NCBI RefSeq assembly: GCF_010671605.1
Contig: NZ_JAABOO010000002.1
Coordinates: 186,001 to 250,000, forward strand
Origin: Leptobacterium flavescens
GTDB taxonomy: Bacteria; Bacteroidota; Bacteroidia; Flavobacteriales; Flavobacteriaceae
Reading direction: 5' to 3'
Length of the DNA stretch: 64,000 nucleotides
The notes beneath the pieces were generated by a model. The model made no database searches and was not told the origin of the DNA. It was given only the letters and a program-made list of their open reading frames with translations. Positions 25,141-34,746 of the stretch are shown here, piece after piece; the stretch's first letter is position 1; every line of letters begins with the position of its first letter. The position numbers and the translations under genes are program-made.

Positions 25141-25443
25141 ATGGAAACAGATAATTTTGACACCCTTTCAGTAGCTGTAGACAGCCTTACCAGAAAAGGA
25201 TATACTGATAGTTTTAAAGCGGAGGAGCATTGTATCGTAGCCTTGTATTCCAAAAAGGAATATCAACCCGAAGATCTTAAAATAGTTCATAGTTTTCGAT
25301 TTGAGGGAATGACCAACCCGGCAGATGAAACGGAGTTATTTGCTATAGCGGCTAAGGATGGCTTAAAAGGCACCCTTGTAATGTCGTATAGCGCAGAACA
25401 TTCCCAAAATGTAGAGCTGATAAAGAAGATCAGGGAGATATAA
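25141..25443 (+). CDS. Small conserved Bacteroidota protein
   Basis: A 100-residue soluble protein: DNFDTLSVAVDSLTRKGYTDSF start, then EDLKIVHSFRFEGMTNPADET, and AIAAKDGLKGTLVMSYS. From memory this pattern belongs to a widespread Bacteroidota family often labelled phosphoribosylpyrophosphate synthetase, a name the sequence does not support because it is far too short and has no PRPP-binding loop. The HSFRFEGMTNPxD segment is the best family signature. Function unknown. No operon partner is evident. Confidence 0.75.
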   Translation: METDNFDTLSVAVDSLTRKGYTDSFKAEEHCIVALYSKKEYQPEDLKIVHSFRFEGMTNPADETELFAIAAKDGLKGTLVMSYSAEHSQNVELIKKIREI

Positions 25444-25816
25444 AGTGCATTTTGCTCTATATCAACATCTCATTATAATACAGTAATTTTAGTTCAAGAA
25501 TTGCTGCGATACCACCCAACTATTTCTTTCAACTTCATAAAGTCGAACATTTTTAATAATAAAGACTAGAGAGGACCTGCAGCCTTGCCTGGACCGGGTG
25601 GGGCTATATTCCTCAAATTAAGAGAATATAATTATAACCAGATAGCATAGAAGGAAAGAGGAAGATGTTATAGTTAAATACAGAACTATAAGAACACTCA
25701 ATTATATCCTGATTTCAACCGAAAAAGTCACAGTCGAATAAATTTGGTAATTTGTAAAACATATTTAAATTGCCGGGAAATAAACAACCAACCGTTTTTA
25801 AGACAAACCGCTACTA
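25444..25816. other. 373-bp intergenic region
   Basis: Nothing clearly functional. A GC-richer patch at about 25569-25610 (AGAGGACCTGCAG then CCGGGTGGGG) stands out and its first word resembles one at 13824-13834. TAAATTTG at about 25740-25747 is a possible -7 element for the AraC gene. Confidence 0.3.
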
Positions 25817-26929
25817 TTGAGTTTAGACTATAACCTCTTTAATATAATTATTCTGTTTGGGGCTATTCAGGGCTTTATCCTCTGTATTTTTTTGAACCAG
25901 AAAAGAAACACCAATCCGCAGTCTGTCAATTTTTTTCTCCTGTTCCTGTTCTCCCTGGCTTTTTTTAATCTGATCTATGCGCTTTTGGATATGGATCTGT
26001 TTAAATATTACCGGCCATTGCACATGTTCCCTTTTCCTTATAAATGGCTTATTGGCCCCGGTTTTTATTTTTATATTAAATATCAGTTTCCTGCTCCTGC
26101 CGATAAACCGGTGTATCATAGAAGAGAGTGGTATTTATTAGCTCCTGCAGTGGTTTATTTGTTTTTGAGAACGTACTGGTTTTCCATTGCCGTTAAAGAG
26201 AACAGCTATCGTATTACCCAAGTGGTGGTGGAATCGAATTTCTTCAGGATCCACGAATATTTCTTTTTGTTTTTTACTCTTTATATGGGGATTGCTTCAT
26301 TGCGATTTCTAAATAAGAACAAGGACAGGGTAACTTCAAAATCGGCACCGGCACTAAACTGGCTTAGTCAGTTCTCCCGGGTATTTATCGGTATTACATT
26401 TATCGATATTCTACTCTATACGTTTGATTTGGTAATGCATTCAGGTATTGAAACTTTTGGATTCTATTATGCCACCTTAATCATAAATGCTGCTTTTATT
26501 TATTGGATAGGATTCAGGGGCTTCACCCGTTCGCACTTATTCTTTAATAGGTTTAAGTATGCAGGTGATGGCTCCGGTGTAACTGCTTCAGATATTTCCG
26601 TGAAGTTGGAACAATGTATTCTGGAAAAAAAAGTATACCTCAATCCGAATTTCAGTTTATCGGATCTATCCAGGGAATTAGGGATTACACCTAAAGAACT
26701 TTCAAAGCACATCAATGACACGCTGGGGATGAATTTTTCCGAGTATATCAATATGCACAGGGTTGAGGAAGTCAAACAACTCATGGCTTCTGAAGATGCT
26801 TCAAAATATACCCTGGTCAGCTTATCGGAAAAAGCGGGATTTAGCTCGAAATCATCTTTTAACGCTGCTTTTAAAAAGATCACCGGAATGACCCCTACGG
26901 CCTATAAAAAGAAGATCTCCGAACAATAA
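25817..26929 (+). CDS. AraC-family regulator with multi-TM N-terminal sensor (TTG start)
   Basis: A 370-residue protein. Residues 1-235 hold about seven hydrophobic helices (first one starting at FNIIILFGAIQGFIL). The C-terminal about 110 residues are an AraC HTH pair (NFSLSDLSRELGITPKELSKHIN and YTLVSLSEKAGFSSKSSFNAAFKKITG). Membrane-embedded AraC proteins of this type should transduce a membrane or extracellular signal directly to DNA. The frame opens at a TTG; the next ATGs lie after the first two helices, so TTG is the probable start. A paralogue is encoded at 42729. The likely target is the erythromycin-esterase-like gene directly downstream. Confidence 0.88.
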   Translation: MSLDYNLFNIIILFGAIQGFILCIFLNQKRNTNPQSVNFFLLFLFSLAFFNLIYALLDMDLFKYYRPLHMFPFPYKWLIGPGFYFYIKYQFPAPADKPVYHRREWYLLAPAVVYLFLRTYWFSIAVKENSYRITQVVVESNFFRIHEYFFLFFTLYMGIASLRFLNKNKDRVTSKSAPALNWLSQFSRVFIGITFIDILLYTFDLVMHSGIETFGFYYATLIINAAFIYWIGFRGFTRSHLFFNRFKYAGDGSGVTASDISVKLEQCILEKKVYLNPNFSLSDLSRELGITPKELSKHINDTLGMNFSEYINMHRVEEVKQLMASEDASKYTLVSLSEKAGFSSKSSFNAAFKKITGMTPTAYKKKISEQ

Positions 26930-27032
26930 AATACGTCCAGAAACCGGGTTTCCGCACATATATACTTAAGAATTACTTTTTTCATGACGGTTGGGCTTTA
27001 ATCTTTGTGACAAATTAAAAACGACATCAGTT

Positions 27033-28292
27033 ATGAAGAATTTCTCTTTGATCATTATTATGCTTGCAGGCTTTGTGCAATTCTCCTGTAGCCAGAATCA
27101 ATTATCCCAATCGGAGTGGTTAACTAAGAACACTCTTGAATTTCAACCGAACGGAACTTATGACTTTTCCGGATTAAAAGATGTACTTAAAAACCGGCGT
27201 ATTGTTGCGATTGGTGAAAGTACTCATGGCCTGGGAGAGTTTTATGCTATGAAATCGGCTTTGGTGATGTACCTGCATAAAGAACTGGGATATGACATCC
27301 TGGCTATGGAAGCAGGGCTGGGCGATATTAACCTGGCCTATACAGACATCGATTCCATATCCCCGAAAAACTTAAGAGACTATACCCTTTTTGGAAATTT
27401 TAAAGCTAAAGAAGTCGACACGCTTTTTAGTTATATAAAGCAAAGCAGTACTACAAAAAAACCGTTGATATATACCGGTTATGACACTCAGTTTTCTTCA
27501 GATTATTTTATGATAAAACTCAAGCGGTTATTGGAGCCCTTGGACAAAACCATGGCAGATAGTTTATCCAACCGGATGTACGCATTTCAAAAATCGTTTC
27601 GGGCTTCACGTCAACACGATTCTGTCGGGTATATAAAGTATCGTGATATCTATATTAAAAACGCGATCGATATTGGTCAGTTGCTTCAAACAAAAAAGGA
27701 TTCCCTTATACGAACAAATATGATCAGCAACATGGAATATTTGATTATCCGGAGAACCCTGGATATGTTTGTCAGATCTACAGATCTTAGTTATGAAGAT
27801 CGCTTTCAGGGATATCAGCTCAGGGATAAACTTATGGCAGAAAACCTGACCTGGTTGCTGGATGAAATATATCCGGAAGCAAAGGTTATTATATGGGCTC
27901 ATAATGGTCATATAGAAAAAAGCTTTGTTGAAGGATATGACAATAAGCTTATGGGGCATTATCTAAAAGAACGCTATGGTGAAGATTATTATTCACTCGG
28001 TCTTTTTGCCTATGAGGGAGAGGCCTATGAACATTGGACAGCCAATACTGTTCCCTTTAAAAACAACGATAGTACCGCCATTGAGTTTCGGTTTATGAAT
28101 ATTGATAAAGACGCTCCCTTCCTGGATCTGTCAAATATAAAACCGGGCCCTTCTACCCAATGGTTGTTTGAACCTGTTACCGGTTTCGAATTGGAGAATG
28201 GCAGGAATATCCGGTTTATTCCAACAAAGCGATTCGACGGTATCATTTCCATAAAACATTCGGGAATCCCTACCTATAACAGGACTAATTAA
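27033..28292 (+). CDS. Erythromycin-esterase-family lipoprotein
   Basis: The ATG at 27033 gives a 419-residue lipoprotein (lipobox VQFSC). An ATG 42 bp upstream would destroy the leader. Family motifs are VAIGESTHGLGEFYAMKSA, ILAMEAGLGDINLAY and IIWAHNGHIEK, which contain the conserved His and Glu of the EreA/succinoglycan-associated hydrolase family. Macrolide esterases are one branch, but most members in Bacteroidota have unknown substrates, so antibiotic resistance should not be assumed. It sits about 100 bp after the AraC sensor and ends at a strong hairpin, suggesting AraC control. Confidence 0.85.
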   Translation: MKNFSLIIIMLAGFVQFSCSQNQLSQSEWLTKNTLEFQPNGTYDFSGLKDVLKNRRIVAIGESTHGLGEFYAMKSALVMYLHKELGYDILAMEAGLGDINLAYTDIDSISPKNLRDYTLFGNFKAKEVDTLFSYIKQSSTTKKPLIYTGYDTQFSSDYFMIKLKRLLEPLDKTMADSLSNRMYAFQKSFRASRQHDSVGYIKYRDIYIKNAIDIGQLLQTKKDSLIRTNMISNMEYLIIRRTLDMFVRSTDLSYEDRFQGYQLRDKLMAENLTWLLDEIYPEAKVIIWAHNGHIEKSFVEGYDNKLMGHYLKERYGEDYYSLGLFAYEGEAYEHWTANTVPFKNNDSTAIEFRFMNIDKDAPFLDLSNIKPGPSTQWLFEPVTGFELENGRNIRFIPTKRFDGIISIKHSGIPTYNRTN

Positions 28293-28315
28293 GGCCTATC
28301 ATAACAATAAAAAAA

Positions 28316-28347
28316 AGCCTATGAGTTTAACTCATAGGCTAATAAAA
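28316..28347. terminator. Bidirectional terminator between convergent genes
   Basis: Stem AGCCTATGAGTT (28316-28327) and AACTCATAGGCT (28329-28340) with A/T runs on both sides. It serves both the esterase-like gene and the convergent DUF4249 gene. Confidence 0.88.
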
Positions 28348-28373
28348 AACTACACCAATTATTAAAACGAACC

Positions 28374-29198
28374 TTAATTAATTACAAAGTTTGCTCTGTC
28401 AACTTCACTAAGCCTGAAATAACCCAGAACCTCTTCGTCCGGATCATTTATATTAATACAATTGCCTTTTAATCTGGCAGGAGTGGTCTGAAAAGGCCCG
28501 TCCTCACCGATCTGACTGGTTAAAAGCTCTATATAATTAAAAAAATTCTGAGATATTCCCTGTAAACTTATATCGACAGCATCCCCTACAGCAAGGTTTC
28601 CGTCATCGTATTCTATAAAGGTCTCATTTCCGTTGTAAAATTCATCATCGGAAGGTTCCAGTCCCAATAAGGGGCTGTTTGACGGGATAAACTCTGCCAG
28701 ATAAAAGTTCCGTTCACCCTGAGGATCTTCGTAAAATAAGGTAACGGATATTTCATCTCCATCAAAACCACTCACTTCATTTTGCTCTATAGAAGTGATC
28801 TCGGTAACGGAAGCCAGGGTTTCTGTTGCCTGGTAGGTATTACCATCATAAATGATCTCCATAGTATATGACACATCTATAACCGGTATAAAACCATCGG
28901 TCGAATAGATACCGTTTCCCTGTTCGTCAAAAACAAACTGATCGCCGGTGTCATTATTGATGATCACTACCGATGCCCCGGTTACTGCAATATCCAGGTC
29001 GCTGGCAAAGAATTCTGTGGATTTTGAAAGTTTAACGGATTGATCCTGCCCTGAAGTTCCCTTTTCCCACATGATGGAAGCTTCGACCACCAAGCGATCA
29101 CCGCCATTGGGAACAGTTACATCTACCGTTTCGGTACAGGAAAGGAAAAGGGAGAATAAGGTACAGCTCAGGACAGTTTTTATATATGATTTTTTCAT
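28374..29198 (-). CDS. DUF4249 lipoprotein, partner of TonB receptor
   Basis: The ATG at 29198 gives a 274-residue lipoprotein with lipobox LFLSC followed by TETVDV. Longer upstream starts lie inside the receptor gene and have no leader. The mature part has Ig-like strands (RLVVEASIMWEKGTSGQ, SVVIINNDTGDQFVFDEQGNG, YTMEIIYDGNTYQATETL) that match DUF4249. This family is regularly encoded right after a TonB-dependent receptor, as here (4-bp gap). The protein is probably surface-exposed and cooperates in uptake in a SusD-like manner, though it is not a SusD homologue. The ligand is unknown. Confidence 0.87.
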   Translation of the reverse strand: MKKSYIKTVLSCTLFSLFLSCTETVDVTVPNGGDRLVVEASIMWEKGTSGQDQSVKLSKSTEFFASDLDIAVTGASVVIINNDTGDQFVFDEQGNGIYSTDGFIPVIDVSYTMEIIYDGNTYQATETLASVTEITSIEQNEVSGFDGDEISVTLFYEDPQGERNFYLAEFIPSNSPLLGLEPSDDEFYNGNETFIEYDDGNLAVGDAVDISLQGISQNFFNYIELLTSQIGEDGPFQTTPARLKGNCININDPDEEVLGYFRLSEVDRANFVIN

Positions 29199-29202
29199 CT
29201 TC

Positions 29203-31611
29203 TTAAAATTTAAAATTGTAACTAACTGATGGGATGATCCCGAAAATCGAGGTACGGGTCGCTTCATTAACTCCGATATCTTCATTTTGACCGAAGGAGA
29301 TAGAGGCAGCATTACTTCTGTTATACACATTGTAAATACTGAAAACCCATTCGCCCTGCCATTTCCGGTTCCTGTTCTTTCTCGGGGTTAAGGTTGCCGA
29401 CAGATCCAGGCGGTGATAGGCAGGGAGCCTGTCTGCATTCCTGTCGGAATAGGTAGGGATGGAAAGTCCGTTATATTGAAACTGACCATTGGGGTAGGTA
29501 ACCGGCCGGCCCGTCTGAAAGGCAAAATTCGCTCCGAAACTCCATTTGTCATTCAGTTTGTAATTCCCGGTAAAGGAAATATCGTGTGTTCTGTCGTATG
29601 GGGTCTTATACCAATCCCCGTTATTTATCCCGGGACCACCTGCAGCACCTCCCAGGGTTCTCTGTTCTGCCCTGGAGAGGGTATAGGAGATCCAGCCTGT
29701 AAAATCCCCCGTGTTTTTCCTCAACAGGAATTCCAAACCGTATGCGCGTGATTCTCCGTTTAAAATTTCGGTTTCAATATTGTTCTGCGCAATCAGATCG
29801 GCACCATCTATATAATCTACACGATTGTCTACGGTTTTATAATACACCTCTGCCTCAATAGAGTATTTATCTTTACCAAAATTTCTGAAGTACCCCACAG
29901 CATATTGGTCTGCCAGTTGTGGTTTTAGAAATTTTCCACTGGGAGCCCAAACATCCAACGGCGTGGCAGAGGTGGTATTGGAAATAAGATGTAAATATTG
30001 TGCTGTCCGGTTATAGCTTGCTTTTACGGAAGACTTGTCGTTAAGTTGATAGGAGAGGGCAAGCCTCGGCTCAAAATTCCCAAAAGAGGCAATGGATTCC
30101 CCACTGGAGAAACTTGTTTCACCGATAGCTTCGCCTCTTTCATAAATACCCAGTTGTTCATTGTAAACTACGGGCAGGTTATTCTGATACTCATTTAATG
30201 TTTGAGACCCCAAACGGTTAAAAGCACTGTAGCGCAAACCGTACTGGGCGGTAAGCCTGTCGGTAATTTTGTGCTCCAGGCTTGCATAGAGCCCTCCTTC
30301 CAAAGCAAATTTATCATCCAGTTTTCGTCTGTTGATACCGGAATCAGAACCCAGAGGTTGTAATAACCCGGGATTGAACTGATAATAGATACCGCTGGCC
30401 CCAAAGTTCAACTGCAACTTGTCATTTAGAAAATAACTTAAGTCGTACTTGAGATTATAGTTTTTAATATCCGATTCCCAGTCTAACCCGTTAAGAACCA
30501 ATTCCAGGTTATAATCGTACCTGCTGTAGATCATAGACAGATTGGAAAACAATTTATCGCTGAAGATGTGATTCCATCTTAGGTTTGCTGAGATATTTCC
30601 GTAATTGTTTGCAAATGAGCTGGAGATACTAAAATTATCACGCCCCAGATAACCTGATAAAAACAATCTGTTCTTATCGTTTATCCTGTAATTTGTCTTG
30701 AGGTTAAGGTCGTAAAAACCGGCACTGTTGTCATTCCCTGCCAGTTGAAGGAACAAATGAGCATATGAAGCCCGACCCGCTAGTAAAAAGGAGCCCCTGT
30801 CTTTAAATGTGGGACCTTCAACCGTTAACCTGCTGGAGATGGCCCCGATACCTCCCGATAATGCAAAATTCTTACTGTTACCGTCTTTTTGCCGTATATC
30901 CAGTACAGAAGATACCCTCCCTCCGAACTGAGCAGGGATCCCGCCTTTATAAAGCTTTACGTCTTTGATCGCATCGGCGTTGAAGACGGAAAAGAAACCG
31001 AATAAATGCGAGGAATTATAAATAATGGCCTCATCCAACAAGATCAGGTTCTGATCTTCGGCTCCACCTCTTACATTAAAGCCTGAAGCACCTTCCCCGG
31101 CATTGGTAACTCCCGGTAACAATTGGATGGACTTGATAATATCAACCTCGCCCAGGACCGCCGGTATTTGTTTTATGGTTTTTGAAGACAATTTAGCAAC
31201 ACTCATTTGCGGGGTTCGGAGATTTACCTTTTTAGATTCTTCGGCTGTAACTACCACTTCATCCAGCCGGGAGGCGTCCTCCTGTAATTCAATATTTATT
31301 TTCTGGCTACCATCCAGTACAATCTGCCTTTCTATGGTGGTAAACCCTAAATAGGAAATTATCAGGGTATAATTGCCTCTTGGAGCCGTAAGCGAATAAA
31401 AACCGTATTCATTGGTGGTGGTACCTATGGATGTTCCTTTAAGGAAGACTGATGCACCGAGCAGGGTCTCCCCATTATTAATGTCGGTCACCACACCACT
31501 GACCGTATAATTCTGCTGACCGTAGAAAAACAGGGGAGTGAACAAAAAAATAAAAAACAGATTGTTTTTTCCTGAAGGTTTGAAAATAAAATTGGACACT
31601 TTTCTAATCAT
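29203..31611 (-). CDS. TonB-dependent outer-membrane receptor
   Basis: An 802-residue outer-membrane receptor. After the leader (hydrophobic to about residue 32) comes a carboxypeptidase-regulatory-like domain (VSGVVTDINNGETLLGASVFLKGT, about 37-120), then the plug (LDEVVVTAEESKKV, VKLYKGGIPAQFGGRVSSVLDIRQKDG), then a 22-strand type barrel ending FGIIPSVSYNFKF. It imports a ligand using TonB energy. It forms an operon with DUF4249 and lies next to a LytS/LytTR pair, one of whose members has a His-rich periplasmic loop, so metal or metal-complex uptake is a possibility. No SusD is present, so a polysaccharide locus is unlikely. Confidence 0.92.
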   Translation of the reverse strand: MIRKVSNFIFKPSGKNNLFFIFLFTPLFFYGQQNYTVSGVVTDINNGETLLGASVFLKGTSIGTTTNEYGFYSLTAPRGNYTLIISYLGFTTIERQIVLDGSQKINIELQEDASRLDEVVVTAEESKKVNLRTPQMSVAKLSSKTIKQIPAVLGEVDIIKSIQLLPGVTNAGEGASGFNVRGGAEDQNLILLDEAIIYNSSHLFGFFSVFNADAIKDVKLYKGGIPAQFGGRVSSVLDIRQKDGNSKNFALSGGIGAISSRLTVEGPTFKDRGSFLLAGRASYAHLFLQLAGNDNSAGFYDLNLKTNYRINDKNRLFLSGYLGRDNFSISSSFANNYGNISANLRWNHIFSDKLFSNLSMIYSRYDYNLELVLNGLDWESDIKNYNLKYDLSYFLNDKLQLNFGASGIYYQFNPGLLQPLGSDSGINRRKLDDKFALEGGLYASLEHKITDRLTAQYGLRYSAFNRLGSQTLNEYQNNLPVVYNEQLGIYERGEAIGETSFSSGESIASFGNFEPRLALSYQLNDKSSVKASYNRTAQYLHLISNTTSATPLDVWAPSGKFLKPQLADQYAVGYFRNFGKDKYSIEAEVYYKTVDNRVDYIDGADLIAQNNIETEILNGESRAYGLEFLLRKNTGDFTGWISYTLSRAEQRTLGGAAGGPGINNGDWYKTPYDRTHDISFTGNYKLNDKWSFGANFAFQTGRPVTYPNGQFQYNGLSIPTYSDRNADRLPAYHRLDLSATLTPRKNRNRKWQGEWVFSIYNVYNRSNAASISFGQNEDIGVNEATRTSIFGIIPSVSYNFKF

Positions 31612-31962
31612 ATAATTAAATTTAGTTTTGATTCAAGTGTAATTTTATGTCATATGCCTTCGGTGTTTATTGGTGTTGTTGCAGAGTGCGCCTGTATCGT
31701 TGAAAGAAAGGATGGAGCTCAATCCAAACTTATTCTCCATCCTCTCGTCATCAATCAAACATGTGCCATTAGCTGGCATCTAATCACTCGCATTTTTGTG
31801 GTTTTTATTGTTGGCTTATCGCCTATTGCGATTACTGACCAAAAGTATAATGGGGGTACCGGATGCAGAAATCTAATATACCAGTCCGAAAAAAGTATCG
31901 ACGAACACGGTTTTGGAAAGTATTTAATGTTTTAAGGAAGCTTGCTGCAGATAGAATGAGTT
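31612..31962. other. 350-bp intergenic region between receptor and response regulator
   Basis: Both flanking genes are on the minus strand, so this holds the promoter of the receptor operon and the 3' region of the regulator gene. I see no hairpin terminator or conserved repeat. An open frame on the plus strand looks non-coding. Confidence 0.3.
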
Positions 31963-32664
31963 TTATATACCCAATCTTTTCATGACCTCATTTTTATAAG
32001 TCTCTCCTATAGGTAAGCGCTCGTTCCCTACCACTAGTTTGTTCTTCTGATGGGAGCTTACATAATCTATATTGATGATGTAGGAGCGGTGGATACGCAA
32101 AAACTTCTGAGTGGGCAGTTTTTCCATGATATCCTTAAAGCTCATTAAAGTAAGTGTAGACCTGGATGAACCGTGAATGTGGATCTTAATATAATCCTTT
32201 AGCCCTTCAATATGGGTTATATCTGTGGTTTTGATCTTGATATTTTCATATTCGGACTTTACAAAAATAAAATCGTCCTGTACGGCTAAAGGGTTATTTT
32301 CTTTAAGTTTTAACTCATGGAATTCCCTGGCTTTGGAGACTGCTTTTACAAAGCGGGGAAACGGAATGGGTTTTACCAGATAATCGGTAGCATTGAGTTC
32401 AAATCCGTCAAGAGCATACTGCGGATAGGCTGTCGTAAAGATGAATTGCGGAAGTTTAGACAGAGTCTTTACAAGTTCCAGGCCGGTAAGATTCGGCATC
32501 TCAATATCTAAAAACACCAACTCGATTTCCTCCGTCTGCAACAAATTTAATGCCTCCAGAGGATCGTTGGTTGTGGCTACGATCTCCAGGTTCCCGACGC
32601 GTTCAACATATGCAACGATCAGATCTACAGCTAAAGGTTCATCATCTACAATTATGCATTTCAT
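31963..32664 (-). CDS. LytTR-family response regulator
   Basis: A 233-residue regulator. The receiver domain (1-120) has acidic residues D7-D8, phosphoacceptor Asp53 (VFLDIEMP) and the Thr/Lys switch (FTTAYPQYALDGFELNATDYLVKPI). The C-terminal LytTR domain (about 135-233) has FVKSEYENIKIKTTDITHIEGLKDYIKI and FLRIHRSYIINIDYV, the typical DNA-binding beta fold. It is 4 bp downstream of its kinase gene. By position it probably controls the TonB receptor/DUF4249 operon. Confidence 0.94.
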   Translation of the reverse strand: MKCIIVDDEPLAVDLIVAYVERVGNLEIVATTNDPLEALNLLQTEEIELVFLDIEMPNLTGLELVKTLSKLPQFIFTTAYPQYALDGFELNATDYLVKPIPFPRFVKAVSKAREFHELKLKENNPLAVQDDFIFVKSEYENIKIKTTDITHIEGLKDYIKIHIHGSSRSTLTLMSFKDIMEKLPTQKFLRIHRSYIINIDYVSSHQKNKLVVGNERLPIGETYKNEVMKRLGI

Positions 32665-32668
32665 AGTT

Positions 32669-33673
32669 CTAATCGAGCTTTAAAGAGAGGTTTACTATAA
32701 AATTACCATTTTCTTCCGCAATGGATAATTTGTGATTATCGGGATATAGCATTTGCAGGCGTTTTTTGGTGTTTTGCAGGCCTATACCGGAGTTCTCATC
32801 GTTCTGTTGCTTTTTACTGATGCGGTTAAGGCAGTAAAACCGAACAGTATTTTTATTGACATTAATCGTAATGGTTACATTCGTATCTCCCGAAATATCA
32901 ACTCCGTATTTAAAAGCATTCTCTATAAAAGAGATCAATAGCAGGGGAGGGATCTTCTGAGAATTTACAGCTCCGCTAACGGTTAGAGATACACTGTCTT
33001 TATTGGCCAAACGGAGTTTTTGCAGATTTACATAGTTCTCTATATAGGCAATCTCCTTTTCCAGTAAGACCAGTTCGTCGGTTGCCTCATAGAGCATATA
33101 ACGCATTAACCCGGAAAGCATGATAATGGCCTCGGGGGTTTCATCAGATTTTTTAACGGCCAGTGAACAAATACTGTTTAATGAATTAAATAAAAAGTGA
33201 GGATTGATCTGGTTTTTCAGAGCCTCCAGTTCGGACGCATTTTTCTGACTTTCAATTTCCCGCTTATCCAGTTCGTTTTTGTTCAGTTTGTTATAAGTCC
33301 TGGTAATGGTACCCAAAACCATAAAAATAGTATAGACCAAAAAACCAATGGCTTTGGAATTATGGTGTTCGTGATTCGGATCATCATGGAGGCCATCAAA
33401 ATGCTCTAAAAGTTCTACTTCATATATTATGGTACCGCCGGTATAAATCAATGCAAATACGCTTAGAATATACAGGGCGATCCTCTTTCTGAAGAAAAGC
33501 TTGGGTATTAAGATAAGATAGTTAATATAGAAGATAATGATCCCAACCCCAATACGAATCAAAAACAGAACAGGCGATTCATCATCTTCTAATGTAGCGT
33601 CGAGGACAGCCATTAAGATTATAGCCAACCATATCAGAAAATGTATTAAAACCTGCCTGTTTATCTTATTCAT
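32669..33673 (-). CDS. LytS-type sensor kinase with His-rich periplasmic loop
   Basis: A 334-residue kinase with four TM helices (about 10-24, 35-55, 66-84, 108-125) and a LytS-type kinase core: NQINPHFLFNSLNSI with His159, SFIENAFKYG N-box and NSGIGLQNTKKRL G-box. By the positive-inside rule, the loop between TM3 and TM4 is periplasmic, and it contains HFDGLHDDPNHEHHNSK (residues 91-107), which has six His and several acidic residues. That looks like a metal-binding sensor loop, although the family is not known for metal sensing. It pairs with the LytTR regulator 4 bp downstream. Confidence 0.92.
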   Translation of the reverse strand: MNKINRQVLIHFLIWLAIILMAVLDATLEDDESPVLFLIRIGVGIIIFYINYLILIPKLFFRKRIALYILSVFALIYTGGTIIYEVELLEHFDGLHDDPNHEHHNSKAIGFLVYTIFMVLGTITRTYNKLNKNELDKREIESQKNASELEALKNQINPHFLFNSLNSICSLAVKKSDETPEAIIMLSGLMRYMLYEATDELVLLEKEIAYIENYVNLQKLRLANKDSVSLTVSGAVNSQKIPPLLLISFIENAFKYGVDISGDTNVTITINVNKNTVRFYCLNRISKKQQNDENSGIGLQNTKKRLQMLYPDNHKLSIAEENGNFIVNLSLKLD

Positions 33674-33942
33674 ATCGTAAAGACTGTAGAATTTAACACT
33701 TCAATTGCTTATCGACATCTTCAAAAATCCTTCCCGACCTAAAAACTACACAAAGTTCTGCAAAATTGGGCTTTCTTGCCGGTTTTTATAGACCAACCCG
33801 GGAAATGTATAGACGAATCTGAGTGAGGCTTGCTTATGTAATTAAAATGATCGCTGTTTTCCAAATGTTCGATCAGGTCTTATTTTTTTGTACTTTTAAT
33901 TTCTCCCATTGTTTTTTGTTCTGTTAACTAACAAACCAACTA

Positions 33943-34707
33943 ATGATAAAATTCTTCAGGAGGATCAGGCAACAGTTACTGAGAGAACGTAAATTCAGTA
34001 AATATCTGCTATATGCCATCGGAGAGATCTTTCTGGTGGTTATCGGGATCCTGATCGCCTTACAACTGAACAACTGGAACGAATCGCGTAAGGACCGCAA
34101 TGAAGAACAACTGGTTGTACAGACTATTTATGACGAATTGAATCAAAACCTGCAATACAGCACTTCCGTGGCTTCGCAAATTGAGGGCCGCCTTAATATG
34201 ACCATTACCCTTATGGGCTATACTGCTGCTCAGGAAGCGGCTATCCCTGTCCATGTCTTTGATTCCATTATGGTCCGCGCTTTCCTGTTTCCACCTTATA
34301 CACCGATAAAAGCGGATATGGAACGGGTTTTGGGATCGGACCAGATAGATCTGATACGGTCTACGGAATTACAAAAGAGACTCTCCGATTATAAAACCTC
34401 TATAGACGGAGCCGCCTTGTATTACCGCTATGCAGAAGATGATTTTAAACTCCTTATATTACCCTATTTCGTAAAAAACTATCCTTTAAAAGCCCTGTTG
34501 CTGCAATACGGCATGCAGGTACCGCCCTCCGCCCATAAAAGCAATTACAACGATTTACTCGCATCCAGAGAGTTTGAAAATATATTGTCGGTAATTTTTG
34601 CCGATTCCGGAGGGCAACTACAGGCCCTAAGCGCAAATCTGAGTTTGATTGAAGTGCTAAAGGACCTGATAGAAAAGGAATATCCTTCTGTAGTAAAGAA
34701 CAACTAA
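33943..34707 (+). CDS. DUF6090-family membrane protein
   Basis: A 254-residue protein whose first 55 residues carry the conserved opening FRRIRQQLLRERKFSKYLLY, followed by a TM helix AIGEIFLVVIGILIALQLNNWN and a basic/acidic ESRKDRNEEQ stretch. This is the DUF6090 signature found in many flavobacterial genomes, often in multiple copies. The remaining about 190 residues are helical and presumably periplasmic. The function is unknown. It is followed after 39 bp by the small exported gene at 34747, which may be co-transcribed. Confidence 0.85.
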   Translation: MIKFFRRIRQQLLRERKFSKYLLYAIGEIFLVVIGILIALQLNNWNESRKDRNEEQLVVQTIYDELNQNLQYSTSVASQIEGRLNMTITLMGYTAAQEAAIPVHVFDSIMVRAFLFPPYTPIKADMERVLGSDQIDLIRSTELQKRLSDYKTSIDGAALYYRYAEDDFKLLILPYFVKNYPLKALLLQYGMQVPPSAHKSNYNDLLASREFENILSVIFADSGGQLQALSANLSLIEVLKDLIEKEYPSVVKNN

Positions 34708-34746
34708 ACCGATGATCATGAACTTATCTAAAATGAACTAATTTAT

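Noticed and set aside
27033-28292. Macrolide resistance gene
   Set aside because: Only family-level similarity to erythromycin esterases can be seen; most lipoprotein members have unknown substrates.
28374-31611. Polysaccharide utilisation locus (SusC/SusD)
   Set aside because: The partner of the TonB receptor is DUF4249, not SusD, and no carbohydrate-active enzyme is adjacent.
31654-31935. 93-residue plus-strand frame in the intergenic region
   Set aside because: No promoter-like element, unnatural composition and no domain.
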